A stretch of DNA of 64,000 bases from Azospirillum griseum (GTDB lineage: Bacteria; Pseudomonadota; Alphaproteobacteria; Azospirillales; Azospirillaceae): the NCBI RefSeq assembly GCF_003966125.1, contig NZ_RXMA01000002.1, forward strand, positions 62,001 to 126,000, given 5' to 3'. Every line of letters starts with the position of its first letter. Position 1 is the stretch's first letter. Both the position numbers and the translations under genes were made by a program. The notes under the pieces were generated by a model. It had not been told where the DNA came from. It worked only from the letters and a program-made list of their open reading frames with translations, and ran no database searches. Below are positions 27,890 to 36,012 of the stretch, one piece after another.

Positions 27890-28888
27890 ATGGCCGTATA
27901 CACCGAAGTCTCCGACGAGGATCTCAGCGCGTTCGTCGCCCAATATGATTTGGGCGCGGTGCTGTCGTGCAAAGGCATCGCGGAAGGGGTGGAAAACTCC
28001 AACTTCCTGCTGGTGACGGAACGCGGCCCCTACATCCTGACTTTGTACGAAAAGCGGACGAAGCGCGAGGATCTGCCCTTCTTCCTGGGGCTGATGGAGC
28101 ATCTGGCGGTCAAGGGCGTGGCCTCTCCCCTGCCGGTGGCGGGGCGCGACGGGGTGGCGCTGCGGGAGCTGTGCGGGCGTCCGGCGGTCATCGTCACCTT
28201 CCTGGCGGGCATGTGGCCGCGCCGGGTTCAACCGATGCATTGCGCCCAATTGGGGGAGGCGCTGGCCCGGCTGCATCTGGCCGTCGCCGACTTCACCATG
28301 ACCCGCCCGAACGCCTTGTCGCTCAAGGGCTGGCACGAGCTGTTCGCCAAATCCGCCGACCGGGCGGACGAGGTGGCCGTCGGCCTGCGCGACACGCTGC
28401 GGGCGGAGTTGGACGCGCTGGAAGCCCATTGGCCGACCGATCTGCCGACCGGGGTCATCCACGCCGACCTGTTCCCCGACAACGTGTTCTTCCGTGGCGA
28501 GACTCTGTCCGGGCTGATCGACTTTTATTTCGCCTGCAACGATTTCCTTGCCTACGACGTCGCCATCTGCATCAACGCCTGGTGCTTCGAGATCGACGGC
28601 TCGTTCAACGCGACCAAGGCCCGGCTGCTGCTGGCCAATTACCGCAAGGTCCGCCCGCTGTCGCGCGCCGAGTTGGACGCCCTGCCCTGGCTGTGCCGGG
28701 GCAGCGCCACCCGCTTCCTGTTGACCCGCCTGTATGACTGGCTGAACCGCCCGCCGGGGGCCTTCGTGCAGCCCAAGGATCCGGTGGAGTATCTGCGCAA
28801 GCTGCGCTTCCACCAATCCACCCGCAGCCTGCGCGATTACTTCATCGATGATGAGGACGGCACGGCCAGCGCGGCGGACCCGGCATGA
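27890..28888 (+). CDS. thrB: Homoserine kinase, ThrB2 (APH-fold) type
   Basis: Phosphorylates homoserine in threonine biosynthesis. The 332-residue protein has the aminoglycoside-phosphotransferase fold used by alphaproteobacterial and pseudomonad homoserine kinases, not the GHMP fold of E. coli ThrB. Visible motifs are [28 protein letters not shown] near the N-terminus, the catalytic [14 protein letters not shown] and the metal motif [12 protein letters not shown]. It overlaps rnhA by 4 bp. Another gene of the aspartate family, asd, lies 8 kb away under its own attenuator. Confidence 0.93.
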   Translation: MAVYTEVSDEDLSAFVAQYDLGAVLSCKGIAEGVENSNFLLVTERGPYILTLYEKRTKREDLPFFLGLMEHLAVKGVASPLPVAGRDGVALRELCGRPAVIVTFLAGMWPRRVQPMHCAQLGEALARLHLAVADFTMTRPNALSLKGWHELFAKSADRADEVAVGLRDTLRAELDALEAHWPTDLPTGVIHADLFPDNVFFRGETLSGLIDFYFACNDFLAYDVAICINAWCFEIDGSFNATKARLLLANYRKVRPLSRAELDALPWLCRGSATRFLLTRLYDWLNRPPGAFVQPKDPVEYLRKLRFHQSTRSLRDYFIDDEDGTASAADPA

Positions 28889-29358
28889 GCGACGAGTCGG
28901 CCCCCGCCGCCGCCAAGGCGGTGGAGATCTTCACCGATGGCGCGTGCAGCGGCAACCCCGGCCCAGGCGGCTGGGGGGCGATCCTGCGCTTTGGCACGGT
29001 GGAAAAGGAACTGTATGGCGGCGAGGCCGACACCACCAACAACCGCATGGAGCTGATGGCGGCGATCCAGGCGCTGGAGGCGCTGAAACGCCCGGTGACG
29101 GTGCGGCTCTACACCGACAGCGAGTATGTGAAGAACGGCATCACCAAATGGATCCATGGCTGGAAGGCCAAGGGCTGGAAAACCGCCGACAACAAGCCGG
29201 TGAAGAACACCGACCTGTGGCAGCGGCTGGAGGCGGCGCGCAAGCCTCACACCGTTGAATTCCATTGGGTGCGCGGCCATGACGGCCACCCGGAAAACGA
29301 ACGGGCCGACGCGTTGGCCCGCCGGGGCGTGGCCGACATCCGCGAGGGACGGGCGTAG
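28885..29358 (+). CDS. rnhA: Ribonuclease HI
   Basis: Degrades the RNA strand of RNA-DNA hybrids. All four catalytic acids are present: D18 ([17 protein letters not shown]), E56 (NNRMELMAA), D78 ([13 protein letters not shown]) and D142 (NERADALAR), plus H132 ([12 protein letters not shown]). Length is 157 residues. The ATG overlaps the thrB stop (ATGA), a translational coupling common in alphaproteobacteria. Confidence 0.97.
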   Translation: MSDESAPAAAKAVEIFTDGACSGNPGPGGWGAILRFGTVEKELYGGEADTTNNRMELMAAIQALEALKRPVTVRLYTDSEYVKNGITKWIHGWKAKGWKTADNKPVKNTDLWQRLEAARKPHTVEFHWVRGHDGHPENERADALARRGVADIREGRA

Positions 29359-29372
29359 GCTCAGCGCTTCTC

Positions 29373-29401
29373 CCCTTTTTGACACATTGACGCAAAAAGG
29401 G
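29373..29401. terminator. Bidirectional terminator between rnhA and the peroxiredoxin gene
   Basis: CCCTTTTT-N13-AAAAAGGG, a stem whose A/T half supplies a U run in both directions, lies 14 bp after the rnhA stop between convergent genes. Confidence 0.5.
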
Positions 29402-29452
29402 ACCGGGATCGCTCCCAGCCCCTCATCGCGCGTTCCAAACCGTTGGCGAGGC

Positions 29453-29935
29453 TCAGAGAGCCGCCAGGATCGCTTCCGCCGAGGAGACCTCGAACTGGCC
29501 CGGCGCTTCGACGGCGACGTGCGAGACGACGCCGTCCTTGGCGACCAGGGCGAAGCGCTGGCCACGGGTGCCCAGGCCATAGCCCGACCCGTCCATGGTC
29601 AGGCCCAGCGCGGTCGAGAAGGTGGCGTTGCCGTCGGGCAGCAGGAACACGGCGTCACCGGCCCCGGCCTTTTCGCCCCAGGCGCGCATCACGAACGGGT
29701 CGTTGACGGCGACGCAGACGATGCTGTCGACGCCCTTGGCCTTCAGCGCCTCGGCGTTCTGGATGAAGCCGGGCAGATGCTTGGCCGAGCAGGTCGGGGT
29801 GAAGGCACCGGGGACCGAGAACAGGACGACGGTCTTGCCGGCGAACAGCGCGTCGGTCGTGACCTCCTGCATGCCGTTGTCGGTCAGGTGCTTCAGCGCA
29901 ACCGACGGGATGCGATCGCCAACTTGGATGCTCAT
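29453..29935 (-). CDS. Peroxiredoxin, Prx5-type
   Basis: Thiol peroxidase of 160 residues. The peroxidatic cysteine is C49 in FSVPGAFTPTCSAKHLPGF, the Prx5/redoxin hallmark. DSIVCVAVNDPFVMRAWGEKAGA and the C-terminal HVAVEAPGQFEVSSAEAIL also match. It probably reduces hydrogen peroxide or organic peroxides with glutaredoxin or glutathione. It follows the DsbD-like gene on the minus strand, beyond a 124-bp gap. The start MSIQVGDRIP was chosen over a longer unrelated leader. Confidence 0.93.
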   Translation of the reverse strand: MSIQVGDRIPSVALKHLTDNGMQEVTTDALFAGKTVVLFSVPGAFTPTCSAKHLPGFIQNAEALKAKGVDSIVCVAVNDPFVMRAWGEKAGAGDAVFLLPDGNATFSTALGLTMDGSGYGLGTRGQRFALVAKDGVVSHVAVEAPGQFEVSSAEAILAAL

Positions 29936-30059
29936 GTCTCTAAACCTTTCCGGGTTTTTGTGGCGCGGCGTGGTGGCCCCGCGTTCCAGTGGGAAAGACC
30001 TAGCGCCCCACCATGACAATCGCAAGCCCGCCCCGACGCTCCGTTGAAAAATCAGCGGA

Positions 30060-32192
30060 TTAGGACCGCCCCGACGCCCGATTCGACGCCCGGTTCAAGG
30101 CGTCGATCACCGCCGCCTCGCTCAACAGCTCCGGCAGGGCGATGCCCTGCGGCGCGCCGGGGCCGTACACGATGTTGAACGGGATGCCGTAGCGGCCATG
30201 ATCGGCCAGGAAACGGGCGATGGAGTCGTCGGGCCGCGTCCAATCCGCCCGCATGGCGATCAGGGCGGGGTCGGTGAAGCGATCGGCCACCGCGCCGCGC
30301 GTCAGCACCAGTTTCTTGTTCGCCTGGCAGGTGATGCACCAGTCGGCGGTGACATCGACGAAGACCAGCTGGCCCGCCGCCACCCGCTCGCGAATCGCCG
30401 TCGGGTCGAAGCGAACCCAGCGGTCGGCCACCGGCTTGCCCGCCCCATCCGTGGCCACTCCCGTGGCAGACGCCACCCCCATGGTCGGCCCCACCACCGA
30501 CGGCAAGGCGAAGGCGGCAAAGGCCAACCCGGCGGCCAGAGCCGGACCGGCCCAACCGGAGCGGGACGGCAAACGCCGCCCGGCCCACAGGGCCAGCACC
30601 AAACCCACCATCAGCGCGCCGATGCCGCCCGCCGCCACCGGCCCGACCTGCACCACCAGCACCGACAACAGCCACAGCGCGGTCCCCGCCAGCGCCACCC
30701 CCATCAACGCCCGCAGGCGCAGCATCCAGCGGCCCGGGCGCGGCAGCCACGCCGCCACGCGCGGCCACGCCGCCACCAGCAGATAGGGGGCGGCCAAACC
30801 AACGCCCAACGCGGCGAAGATCGCCAGAATCTCGACCGGCCCGCGCGCCAGCGCAAAGCCGACCGCCGTGCCAAGGAAGGGGGCCGAGCAGGGGGTGGCG
30901 AGCAGGGTGGCAAAGGCCCCGGTGGCAAAGGGACCGGCCAACCCATCGCCCTCCAGCCGGTCGGCCAGCGCGCGGGGCAACGGCACCTCGAACAGCCCCC
31001 ACAGGTTGGCCGAGAACAGCGTCACCAGCACCACCATGAAGACCAGGAACAGCGGCTGTTGGAACTGGATGCCCCAGCCCACCGCCCCGCCCGCCGCCTT
31101 CACCGCCAGCAGCGCGGCGGCCAGCGCCAGGAAGGAGGTGACGATTCCAGCGGCGCTGGCCAGGAATCCGGCGCGCACCGCCCCGGTCGCCCGCCCGCCA
31201 TGGGCGATCACCGACAGCAGCTTCAGCGACAGGACCGGCAGCACGCAGGGCATCAGATTCAGGATCAGGCCGCCCAGCAGCGCCACCCCCAGCATGGCAA
31301 CCAAGCCATTACCCGATGCACCTGCGCCCACCAGGGGCGCGACCGTGGCCGGGGTTTCCACCGCCCGCGCGCCGTCCACCAGCGTGACGGTGACGGCCCG
31401 GCCCGACAGGTCGAGGTCCTTTGGTGCGTCGGGGACCTTCAGCGACAGGCGCACCCGCCGGTCACTGTCGGAGAACACCGCCTTGGGCGCGCTGAAGCTC
31501 AGGGGCGGGTCGGTCTCGATGAACACATCAGGGGAAACAAAGCCATCCGGGGCCGTCGCCTCCACCTCCAGCGCGTCGCCGCTGCCGCGCACGGCGGCAA
31601 CGCTGACCAGCCCCTCCCCGCCCAACGCCCCCACGCGCGGGACCAGCGATTGCGCGCGGGCGATGTTGTTGGCCGAGTCCCCCGGCAGCGCCGGACCGGT
31701 CGGCAGCGCCAGCGACAGCGTGACGATCTGCGGCACGCAAATGTCGGAGCAGACCAGCAGATCGGCGGTCAAGGACAGGTCGAGCGGTTGACCCGGCGCG
31801 ACCGGCTGGACGCGCAGGGGGAACAGCGCCTCCACATCATACCCCGCGCTTTCGAACCCCAGGACGGAGAAGCGGTGCGGGGCGGGATAGGCGAGCGTGG
31901 CCTCCTTCAGATTGCGGGACCCGGACCAGTCCAGACGCGGCGGATAGCCCGCATCGCCGGGGGAGCGCCAATAGGTCTTCCACCCCGGCTCCAGCCGCAG
32001 TTCCAGGCCCAAGGGGACGGTCGCCAGATCGCCGACCGCGCGCACCGACGACACCAAGCGCGCCTCCAGCGGCCCGGCCTTGGCCCAGGCGCCTTGCCCG
32101 GCGTCCTGCGCCCGCGCGGACGATGCGCCGCCAACCAGCGAGGCCGCCACCAGCGCAACCGCTGCGCCCATCCGCCCGATCAGGCCGTTCAT
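30060..32192 (-). CDS. DsbD/ScsB-like membrane thiol:disulfide reductase
   Basis: Transfers electrons from cytoplasmic thioredoxin to periplasmic partners. The 710 residues comprise a signal peptide ending SSARAQ and a periplasmic N-terminal domain with a CSDICVPQ cysteine pair (about residues 150-155). A multi-helix core (about 300-590) has LNLMPCVLPVLSLK and ATPCSAPF cysteines, and the C-terminal thioredoxin-like domain has ADWCITCQANKKL. The N-domain with Cys-Ser-Asp-Ile-Cys and the overall length are closer to ScsB/alphaproteobacterial DsbD than to E. coli DsbD. The start was set at MNGLIGRMG (32192). Confidence 0.88.
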   Translation of the reverse strand: MNGLIGRMGAAVALVAASLVGGASSARAQDAGQGAWAKAGPLEARLVSSVRAVGDLATVPLGLELRLEPGWKTYWRSPGDAGYPPRLDWSGSRNLKEATLAYPAPHRFSVLGFESAGYDVEALFPLRVQPVAPGQPLDLSLTADLLVCSDICVPQIVTLSLALPTGPALPGDSANNIARAQSLVPRVGALGGEGLVSVAAVRGSGDALEVEATAPDGFVSPDVFIETDPPLSFSAPKAVFSDSDRRVRLSLKVPDAPKDLDLSGRAVTVTLVDGARAVETPATVAPLVGAGASGNGLVAMLGVALLGGLILNLMPCVLPVLSLKLLSVIAHGGRATGAVRAGFLASAAGIVTSFLALAAALLAVKAAGGAVGWGIQFQQPLFLVFMVVLVTLFSANLWGLFEVPLPRALADRLEGDGLAGPFATGAFATLLATPCSAPFLGTAVGFALARGPVEILAIFAALGVGLAAPYLLVAAWPRVAAWLPRPGRWMLRLRALMGVALAGTALWLLSVLVVQVGPVAAGGIGALMVGLVLALWAGRRLPSRSGWAGPALAAGLAFAAFALPSVVGPTMGVASATGVATDGAGKPVADRWVRFDPTAIRERVAAGQLVFVDVTADWCITCQANKKLVLTRGAVADRFTDPALIAMRADWTRPDDSIARFLADHGRYGIPFNIVYGPGAPQGIALPELLSEAAVIDALNRASNRASGRS

Positions 32193-32360
32193 CGTCCGCA
32201 CGCCGTTCCGTTTCCCGTTCACCGCGACACCCCGCCGAAAAACCCCGATCCGCTCCGCCGCTGTCTCTGCAAGACGCTGACGGAGCGGGAAAAATTCCCG
32301 TCACCGCGTGGAAAATCCACTCGTGAACCAGCCGCGCGGTGAGCGCGCGCCAGCGGGCGA

Positions 32361-32412
32361 ATGGAACGTTTGAAACACCGTGAAACGCTTTTCAGAGACC
32401 TGTTCACCGGTG
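32361..32412 (-). repeat. 52-bp dispersed repeat, copy 3
   Basis: Reverse complement of the copy 1 orientation. In the 32-bp core (32360-32391) it differs from copies 1 and 2 at two positions; the distal CCGGTGAACAG block is also kept. Copy 4 follows after 37 bp. Confidence 0.85.
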
Positions 32413-32449
32413 TCATGACGACCACCGGGCGCGCGGCGCAACCGGGCGC

Positions 32450-32501
32450 GTGGAACGTTTGAAACACCGTGAAACAGTTTTGAGGAGCCTGTTCACCGGT
32501 T
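32450..32501 (-). repeat. 52-bp dispersed repeat, copy 4
   Basis: Same orientation as copy 3, 89 bp from it start to start. The 25-bp block covering GTTTCACGGTGTTTCAAACG is unchanged, and the CCGGTGAACAG block is also kept. Confidence 0.85.
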
Positions 32502-32748
32502 TCACCACCGCCACCGGACGCGCGAAGACCACCGACCGGATGACCGCAACGGCCGACTGACAGGATCGGGCGGGATGAGCAAACAGCGGGTGGCATCCGA
32601 AGACTCCGACGGAACGGTGAAAAATCCTATCGCCTGCGGTGCGACGGGGCAATGGCGGGGCGAACATTCGGGCTGTTTGCGACGGTTCTCTGGTTACGCC
32701 GTTCCGCCGTCCGTTCCGTGACCACAGGATCACATCCCTCCACGACCG

Positions 32749-32805
32749 CCCCCTCACCCTCCCCGCCTGCGGCGGGTCCCCTCCCTCTCCCCAGTGGGGC
32801 GAGGG
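32749..32805. repeat. REP-like GC-rich hairpin cluster
   Basis: Begins CCCCCTCACCC, holds a CCCGCC-TGC-GGCGGG hairpin (32762-32776) and ends with CTCTCCCC-AGT-GGGGCGAGGG. The CCCTCACCC ... CTCTCCCC framework is shared with 22246-22281, so both spacers carry the same two repeat families. Confidence 0.65.
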
Positions 32806-32823
32806 CATCCGGCAACCGGCCTA

Positions 32824-32859
32824 TTGCACCAAGCGGGCGCGGCAACCCATATATAGGTG
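32824..32859 (+). promoter_or_regulatory. Possible algH promoter
   Basis: TTGCAC (32824-32829) followed after 18-20 bp by CATATATA (32848-32855), the most AT-rich patch of the spacer, about 130 bp upstream of algH. The string CCCATATATAG recurs at 40544 upstream of the PhoD-like gene. Confidence 0.3.
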
Positions 32860-32983
32860 ACAAACTTCGCCCTGTGCTGTCACAATCCGGTGATAGCGTC
32901 GCACGAACACACAAACAACCGAACGTTCGGACAGGCATGGTCATCACCGCCCATCCTGGATCGACGATCAAGGATAGACGCCC

Positions 32984-33559
32984 ATGCCGAGACTGACCAC
33001 GTCCACGGATTCGCTGACCGGCCAGCTCCTGATCGCCATGCCCGGAATGGAGGATCCCCGTTTCCAGCGCACGGTCATCTACATGTGCGCGCACAACGAG
33101 GATGGGGCGATGGGGCTGGTGGTCAACCGGCTGTTCGGATCCATCACGTTCGAGGATCTGATTGACCAGCTCGACATGAACATCGACCACCCGGCGCAAA
33201 ACCCGCCGGTCCATTACGGCGGCCCGGTGGAATCGGGGCGCGGCTTCGTGCTGCACTCCACCGATTACGTGCGCGACGGCACGCTGGTGGTGAACGACGA
33301 GGTGGCGCTGACCGCCACCATCGACATCCTGCGCGCCATTTCCGAAAACCGGGGACCACGCCGCAACCTGCTGCTGCTGGGCTACGCCGGGTGGGGACCG
33401 GGGCAATTGGACGCGGAGTTCCAGGCCAACGGCTGGCTGAACGTGCCGTGCGACGAAAAGCTGCTGTTCGACACCGACCTGGACGCCAAATGGGAACGCG
33501 CCATCGGCAAGCTCGGCGTCAGCGTCTCCATGCTGTCGGGCGAGGCCGGGCACGCCTGA
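32984..33559 (+). CDS. algH: YqgE/AlgH family protein
   Basis: A 191-residue protein of the UPF0301 family, a conserved fold of unsettled function (named for an alginate-regulation phenotype in Pseudomonas). Family blocks are visible: LTGQLLIAMPGMEDPRFQRTVIYMCAHNEDGAMGLVVNRLF, VHYGGPVESGRGFVLHS and LLLGYAGWGPGQLDAEFQANGWLNVPCDE. It starts at 32984 and is followed by a strong terminator shared with prfC. Confidence 0.9.
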   Translation: MPRLTTSTDSLTGQLLIAMPGMEDPRFQRTVIYMCAHNEDGAMGLVVNRLFGSITFEDLIDQLDMNIDHPAQNPPVHYGGPVESGRGFVLHSTDYVRDGTLVVNDEVALTATIDILRAISENRGPRRNLLLLGYAGWGPGQLDAEFQANGWLNVPCDEKLLFDTDLDAKWERAIGKLGVSVSMLSGEAGHA

Positions 33560-33656
33560 TTTCCGCCAGAGGTTGGCCGCCCGAGCGCTTGCAACAGGGG
33601 CCTGAGCGTTGAGGCGTTGACCGCCACATCGGGATGTGTCGTCACGGCAGAGATGG

Positions 33657-33693
33657 AAAACGCCCCGCCGACAGACCGTCGGCGGGGCGTTTT
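33657..33693. terminator. Strong bidirectional terminator between algH and prfC
   Basis: A perfect 16-bp stem, AAAACGCCCCGCCGAC / GTCGGCGGGGCGTTTT, with a 5-nt loop. The A/T ends give a U run on each strand, and it lies between convergent genes. Confidence 0.9.
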
Positions 33694-33760
33694 CATGCGG
33701 GACCCAACACACGCAACCCGACAGAGCACCGCGCGCTCAACACAGAATTGCGCGCGATGC

Positions 33761-33793
33761 CCTGGGCCTTGCCTGGGCCTTGCCTGGGTCTTG
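33761..33793. repeat. 11-bp tandem repeat, three units
   Basis: CCTGGGCCTTG twice, then CCTGGGTCTTG, in the non-coding stretch just past the prfC stop. Confidence 0.85.
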
Positions 33794-33808
33794 ATTGGTC
33801 CAGCCGAT

Positions 33809-35416
33809 TCACGCCCCGGTGTGAACCTTCTTGTTCTGCTCGCGCGTCTTCAGGAAGCGCAGCGCCGGATAATCCTCCTGCGAGCGGTTCAGGTGCCAGG
33901 CGTTGCGGGCCAGGAAGACCAGCGCACCGTCGTGATCCTCGGCCAGGGCCGACCGGTTCAGATCGATGAACTTCTTCAACTGCTCCTCGTCGTCGGTCTC
34001 CACCCATCGGGCCGCGTCCAGCCCCGCCCCTTCGAACCGGGCGGAGATGCTGTATTCGGCCTCGATGCGGGCGGCGAGCACCTCGAACTGAAGCTGGCCG
34101 ACGACGCCGACCACCCAATCGGCCCCGGTCAGGGGCTTGAACACCTGGGAGGCCCCCTCTTCGGCGAAATGCTCCAGCGCCTTGCGCAGATGCTTCACCC
34201 GCATCGGGTCTTCCGGGCGCACGCGTTGCAACAGTTCCGGCGCGAAGCTGGGCACGCCGGTGAAGCGCAGATCCTCGCCCTCGGTCAGCGTGTCGCCGAT
34301 GCGCAGGCTGCCGTGGTTGGGAATGCCCATGATGTCGCCGGGCCACGCCTCTTCCGCCACCTCGCGGTCACGGGCCAGGAACAGCACGGCGTTGTTGACC
34401 GCCATCAGCTTGCCCGAACGGACATGCTTCAGCTTGGCCCCGCGCTTGTAGCGGCCCGAACACAGGCGGACGAAGGCAATCCGGTCGCGGTGGTTCGGGT
34501 CCATGTTGGCCTGAACCTTGAACACGAAGCCCGTGACCTTGTCCTCGTCCGGTTGAACCACGCGGGGATCCGCCGGTTGCGGGCGCGGCGGCGGGGCGTT
34601 TTCGGCCAGACCGGACAGCAGCTCGCGCACGCCGAAATTGTTGATCGCCGATCCGAAATAGATCGGGGTCAAGTGACCGGCGCGGTAGGCCTCCAGATCG
34701 AATTCCGGCATCAGGCCGCGCGCCATCTCGACCTCTTCGCGCAGCTTGGCCACCGCGTGGGCGGGCAGCAGCTCGTCCAGGCGCGGGTCGTCCAGGCCGT
34801 TGCACTCGATGCCGTCGTCGATCTCGTCGCCCTTGCTGCGGTCCATCAGGATCAGCCGGTCGCGGATCAGGTCGTAGCAGCCCAGGAAATCGCGGCCCAT
34901 GCCGATGGGCCAGCTCGCCGGAGTCACCTCCAGCGCCAGGGAGCTTTCGATCTCCGAAATCAGTTCGAACGGATCGCGGGCCTCGCGGTCCATCTTGTTG
35001 CAGAAGGTGATGATCGGCACGTCGCGCAGGCGGCAGACCTCGAACAGCTTCAGGGTCTGGGCTTCGATGCCCTTCGCGCCGTCGATCACCATCACCGCGC
35101 TGTCGACAGCGGTCAGCGTCCGGTAGGTGTCCTCCGAGAAATCCTCGTGGCCCGGCGTGTCGAGCAGATTGAAGGTGCGGCCATCGTAATCGAAGGTCAT
35201 GACCGACGCGGTCACGGAGATGCCGCGTTCGCGCTCCACCTTCATCCAGTCCGACTTGGCGCGGCGCTGCTCACCACGCGCCTTCACCGCGCCGGCCATC
35301 TGAATGGCACCGCCGAACAGCAGCAGCTTTTCGGTCAACGTGGTCTTACCGGCGTCGGGGTGCGCGATGATGGCGAAGGTCCGACGCCGGGAAACAGCGT
35401 CCTGAAGCTCGGACAT
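33809..35416 (-). CDS. prfC: Peptide chain release factor 3 (RF3)
   Basis: GTPase that recycles RF1/RF2 after peptide release. The 535-residue protein has the G1 loop AIIAHPDAGKTTLTEKLL, a G2 region with RERGISVTASVMTF, G3 DTPGHEDFSEDTYRTL and G4 FCNKMDREARDP. The C-terminal region FKVQANMDPNHRDRIAFVRLCSG separates RF3 from EF-G and TypA. The start was set at MSELQDAVSRRR (35416). It is preceded on its own strand by a hairpin at 35452-35489. Confidence 0.97.
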   Translation of the reverse strand: MSELQDAVSRRRTFAIIAHPDAGKTTLTEKLLLFGGAIQMAGAVKARGEQRRAKSDWMKVERERGISVTASVMTFDYDGRTFNLLDTPGHEDFSEDTYRTLTAVDSAVMVIDGAKGIEAQTLKLFEVCRLRDVPIITFCNKMDREARDPFELISEIESSLALEVTPASWPIGMGRDFLGCYDLIRDRLILMDRSKGDEIDDGIECNGLDDPRLDELLPAHAVAKLREEVEMARGLMPEFDLEAYRAGHLTPIYFGSAINNFGVRELLSGLAENAPPPRPQPADPRVVQPDEDKVTGFVFKVQANMDPNHRDRIAFVRLCSGRYKRGAKLKHVRSGKLMAVNNAVLFLARDREVAEEAWPGDIMGIPNHGSLRIGDTLTEGEDLRFTGVPSFAPELLQRVRPEDPMRVKHLRKALEHFAEEGASQVFKPLTGADWVVGVVGQLQFEVLAARIEAEYSISARFEGAGLDAARWVETDDEEQLKKFIDLNRSALAEDHDGALVFLARNAWHLNRSQEDYPALRFLKTREQNKKVHTGA

Positions 35417-35451
35417 GCGCGATTCCCATAACTGAAGAGGCAAACGAACGA

Positions 35452-35489
35452 AAGGGGCCGACAGGCGGTACGCGCCCGTCTGGCCCCTT
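35452..35489 (-). terminator. Hairpin between the tail-collar gene and prfC
   Basis: AAGGGGCC...GGCCCCTT with a further interrupted GC stem inside; on the minus strand it is followed by TTCGTTCGTTTG. It lies 36 bp upstream of prfC and 95 bp after the tail-collar stop, so it may terminate the small gene or attenuate prfC. Confidence 0.45.
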
Positions 35490-35583
35490 GGCGTTCTTCA
35501 TAGCAGCGGACGCACCGGCTTTCCAGAGCTTTGGCGCTGGTTCCATCGGATCGAGGCCGGAGCAAGCGCCCTTTCATGCCTGT

Positions 35584-35844
35584 TTAGTGGTCGAATTCCG
35601 GGTAGATGCCATCTACGCAGATCATGTAGCACATTTCAGGAACAGGAGATTTCCCGCGCAGATCCGGAAGATTGAACTCGTGTCGTGCAGAATTTCCGCC
35701 AAACCTGTTCCCTATAAGAGAATAAAGAGGAATAAATTTTTTATCGATTGAATAATTAAGCACCTGACCTTCGCACTTCATAAAACCTTTCGGAACACGA
35801 TCAAAGGCAAGAAGTGCAATTTGACCAAAAAAGCTATCAAGCAT
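35584..35844 (-). CDS. Minimal phage tail-collar domain protein, AT-rich
   Basis: An 86-residue protein that consists almost entirely of one phage tail-collar domain, as in phage tail fibre and 'microcystin-dependent' MdpB-like proteins: FFGQIALLAFDRVPKGFMKCEGQVL, then YSLIGNRFGGNSARHEFNLPDLRGKSPV. The closing MCYMICVDGIYPEFD corresponds to the usual family ending. Full-length relatives are about 170-190 residues, so this is a short form. The gene and its flanks are much richer in A+T than neighbours and use codons such as TTT, ATT and AAA, pointing to transfer. The start MLDSFF (35844) follows AAGGATTCCG; a longer start at 35934 adds an unrelated basic stretch. No other phage gene lies nearby. 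Confidence 0.7.
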   Translation of the reverse strand: MLDSFFGQIALLAFDRVPKGFMKCEGQVLNYSIDKKFIPLYSLIGNRFGGNSARHEFNLPDLRGKSPVPEMCYMICVDGIYPEFDH

Positions 35845-35959
35845 TAATCGGAATCCTTGTTTTTTGTTTGGCAGAAATAATTTTCTACCCGCGCGATTCA
35901 CGCACGTTGGATGCGCACAATCAACCAACAACAAGCGACAATAAACGACATTTCAACAC

Positions 35960-36003
35960 AACCGATCCCGGTGGGTGAATTTTCTCACCCGCCGGGATCG
36001 GTT
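35960..36003 (-). terminator. Terminator downstream of asd
   Basis: An 18-bp interrupted stem, AACCGATCCCGG plus GGGTGA pairing with TCACCC plus CCGGGATCGGTT, starting 10 bp after the asd stop. It is a very stable hairpin without a long U run. Confidence 0.65.
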
Positions 36004-36012
36004 GCCGATCAA

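Larger units (their letters stand above)
32193..32983. other. 791-bp divergent spacer with repeats upstream of algH
   Basis: Non-coding region between the DsbD-like gene (minus) and algH (plus). It contains copies 3 and 4 of the 52-bp repeat in inverse orientation (32361-32412 and 32450-32501), a REP-like GC hairpin cluster (32749-32805) and an AT-rich promoter-like patch near 32824-32860. Short frames here have no recognisable similarity or ribosome binding sites. Confidence 0.8.

Noticed and set aside
35417-35583. Possible tRNA or small RNA upstream of prfC
   Set aside because: Strong hairpin present, but no T-loop GTTCGA, no anticodon arm and no CCA; kept only as a terminator-like hairpin.
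35584-35934. Prophage or tailocin remnant
   Set aside because: Only one tail-collar domain; no integrase, capsid, sheath, baseplate or attachment-site duplication seen nearby.
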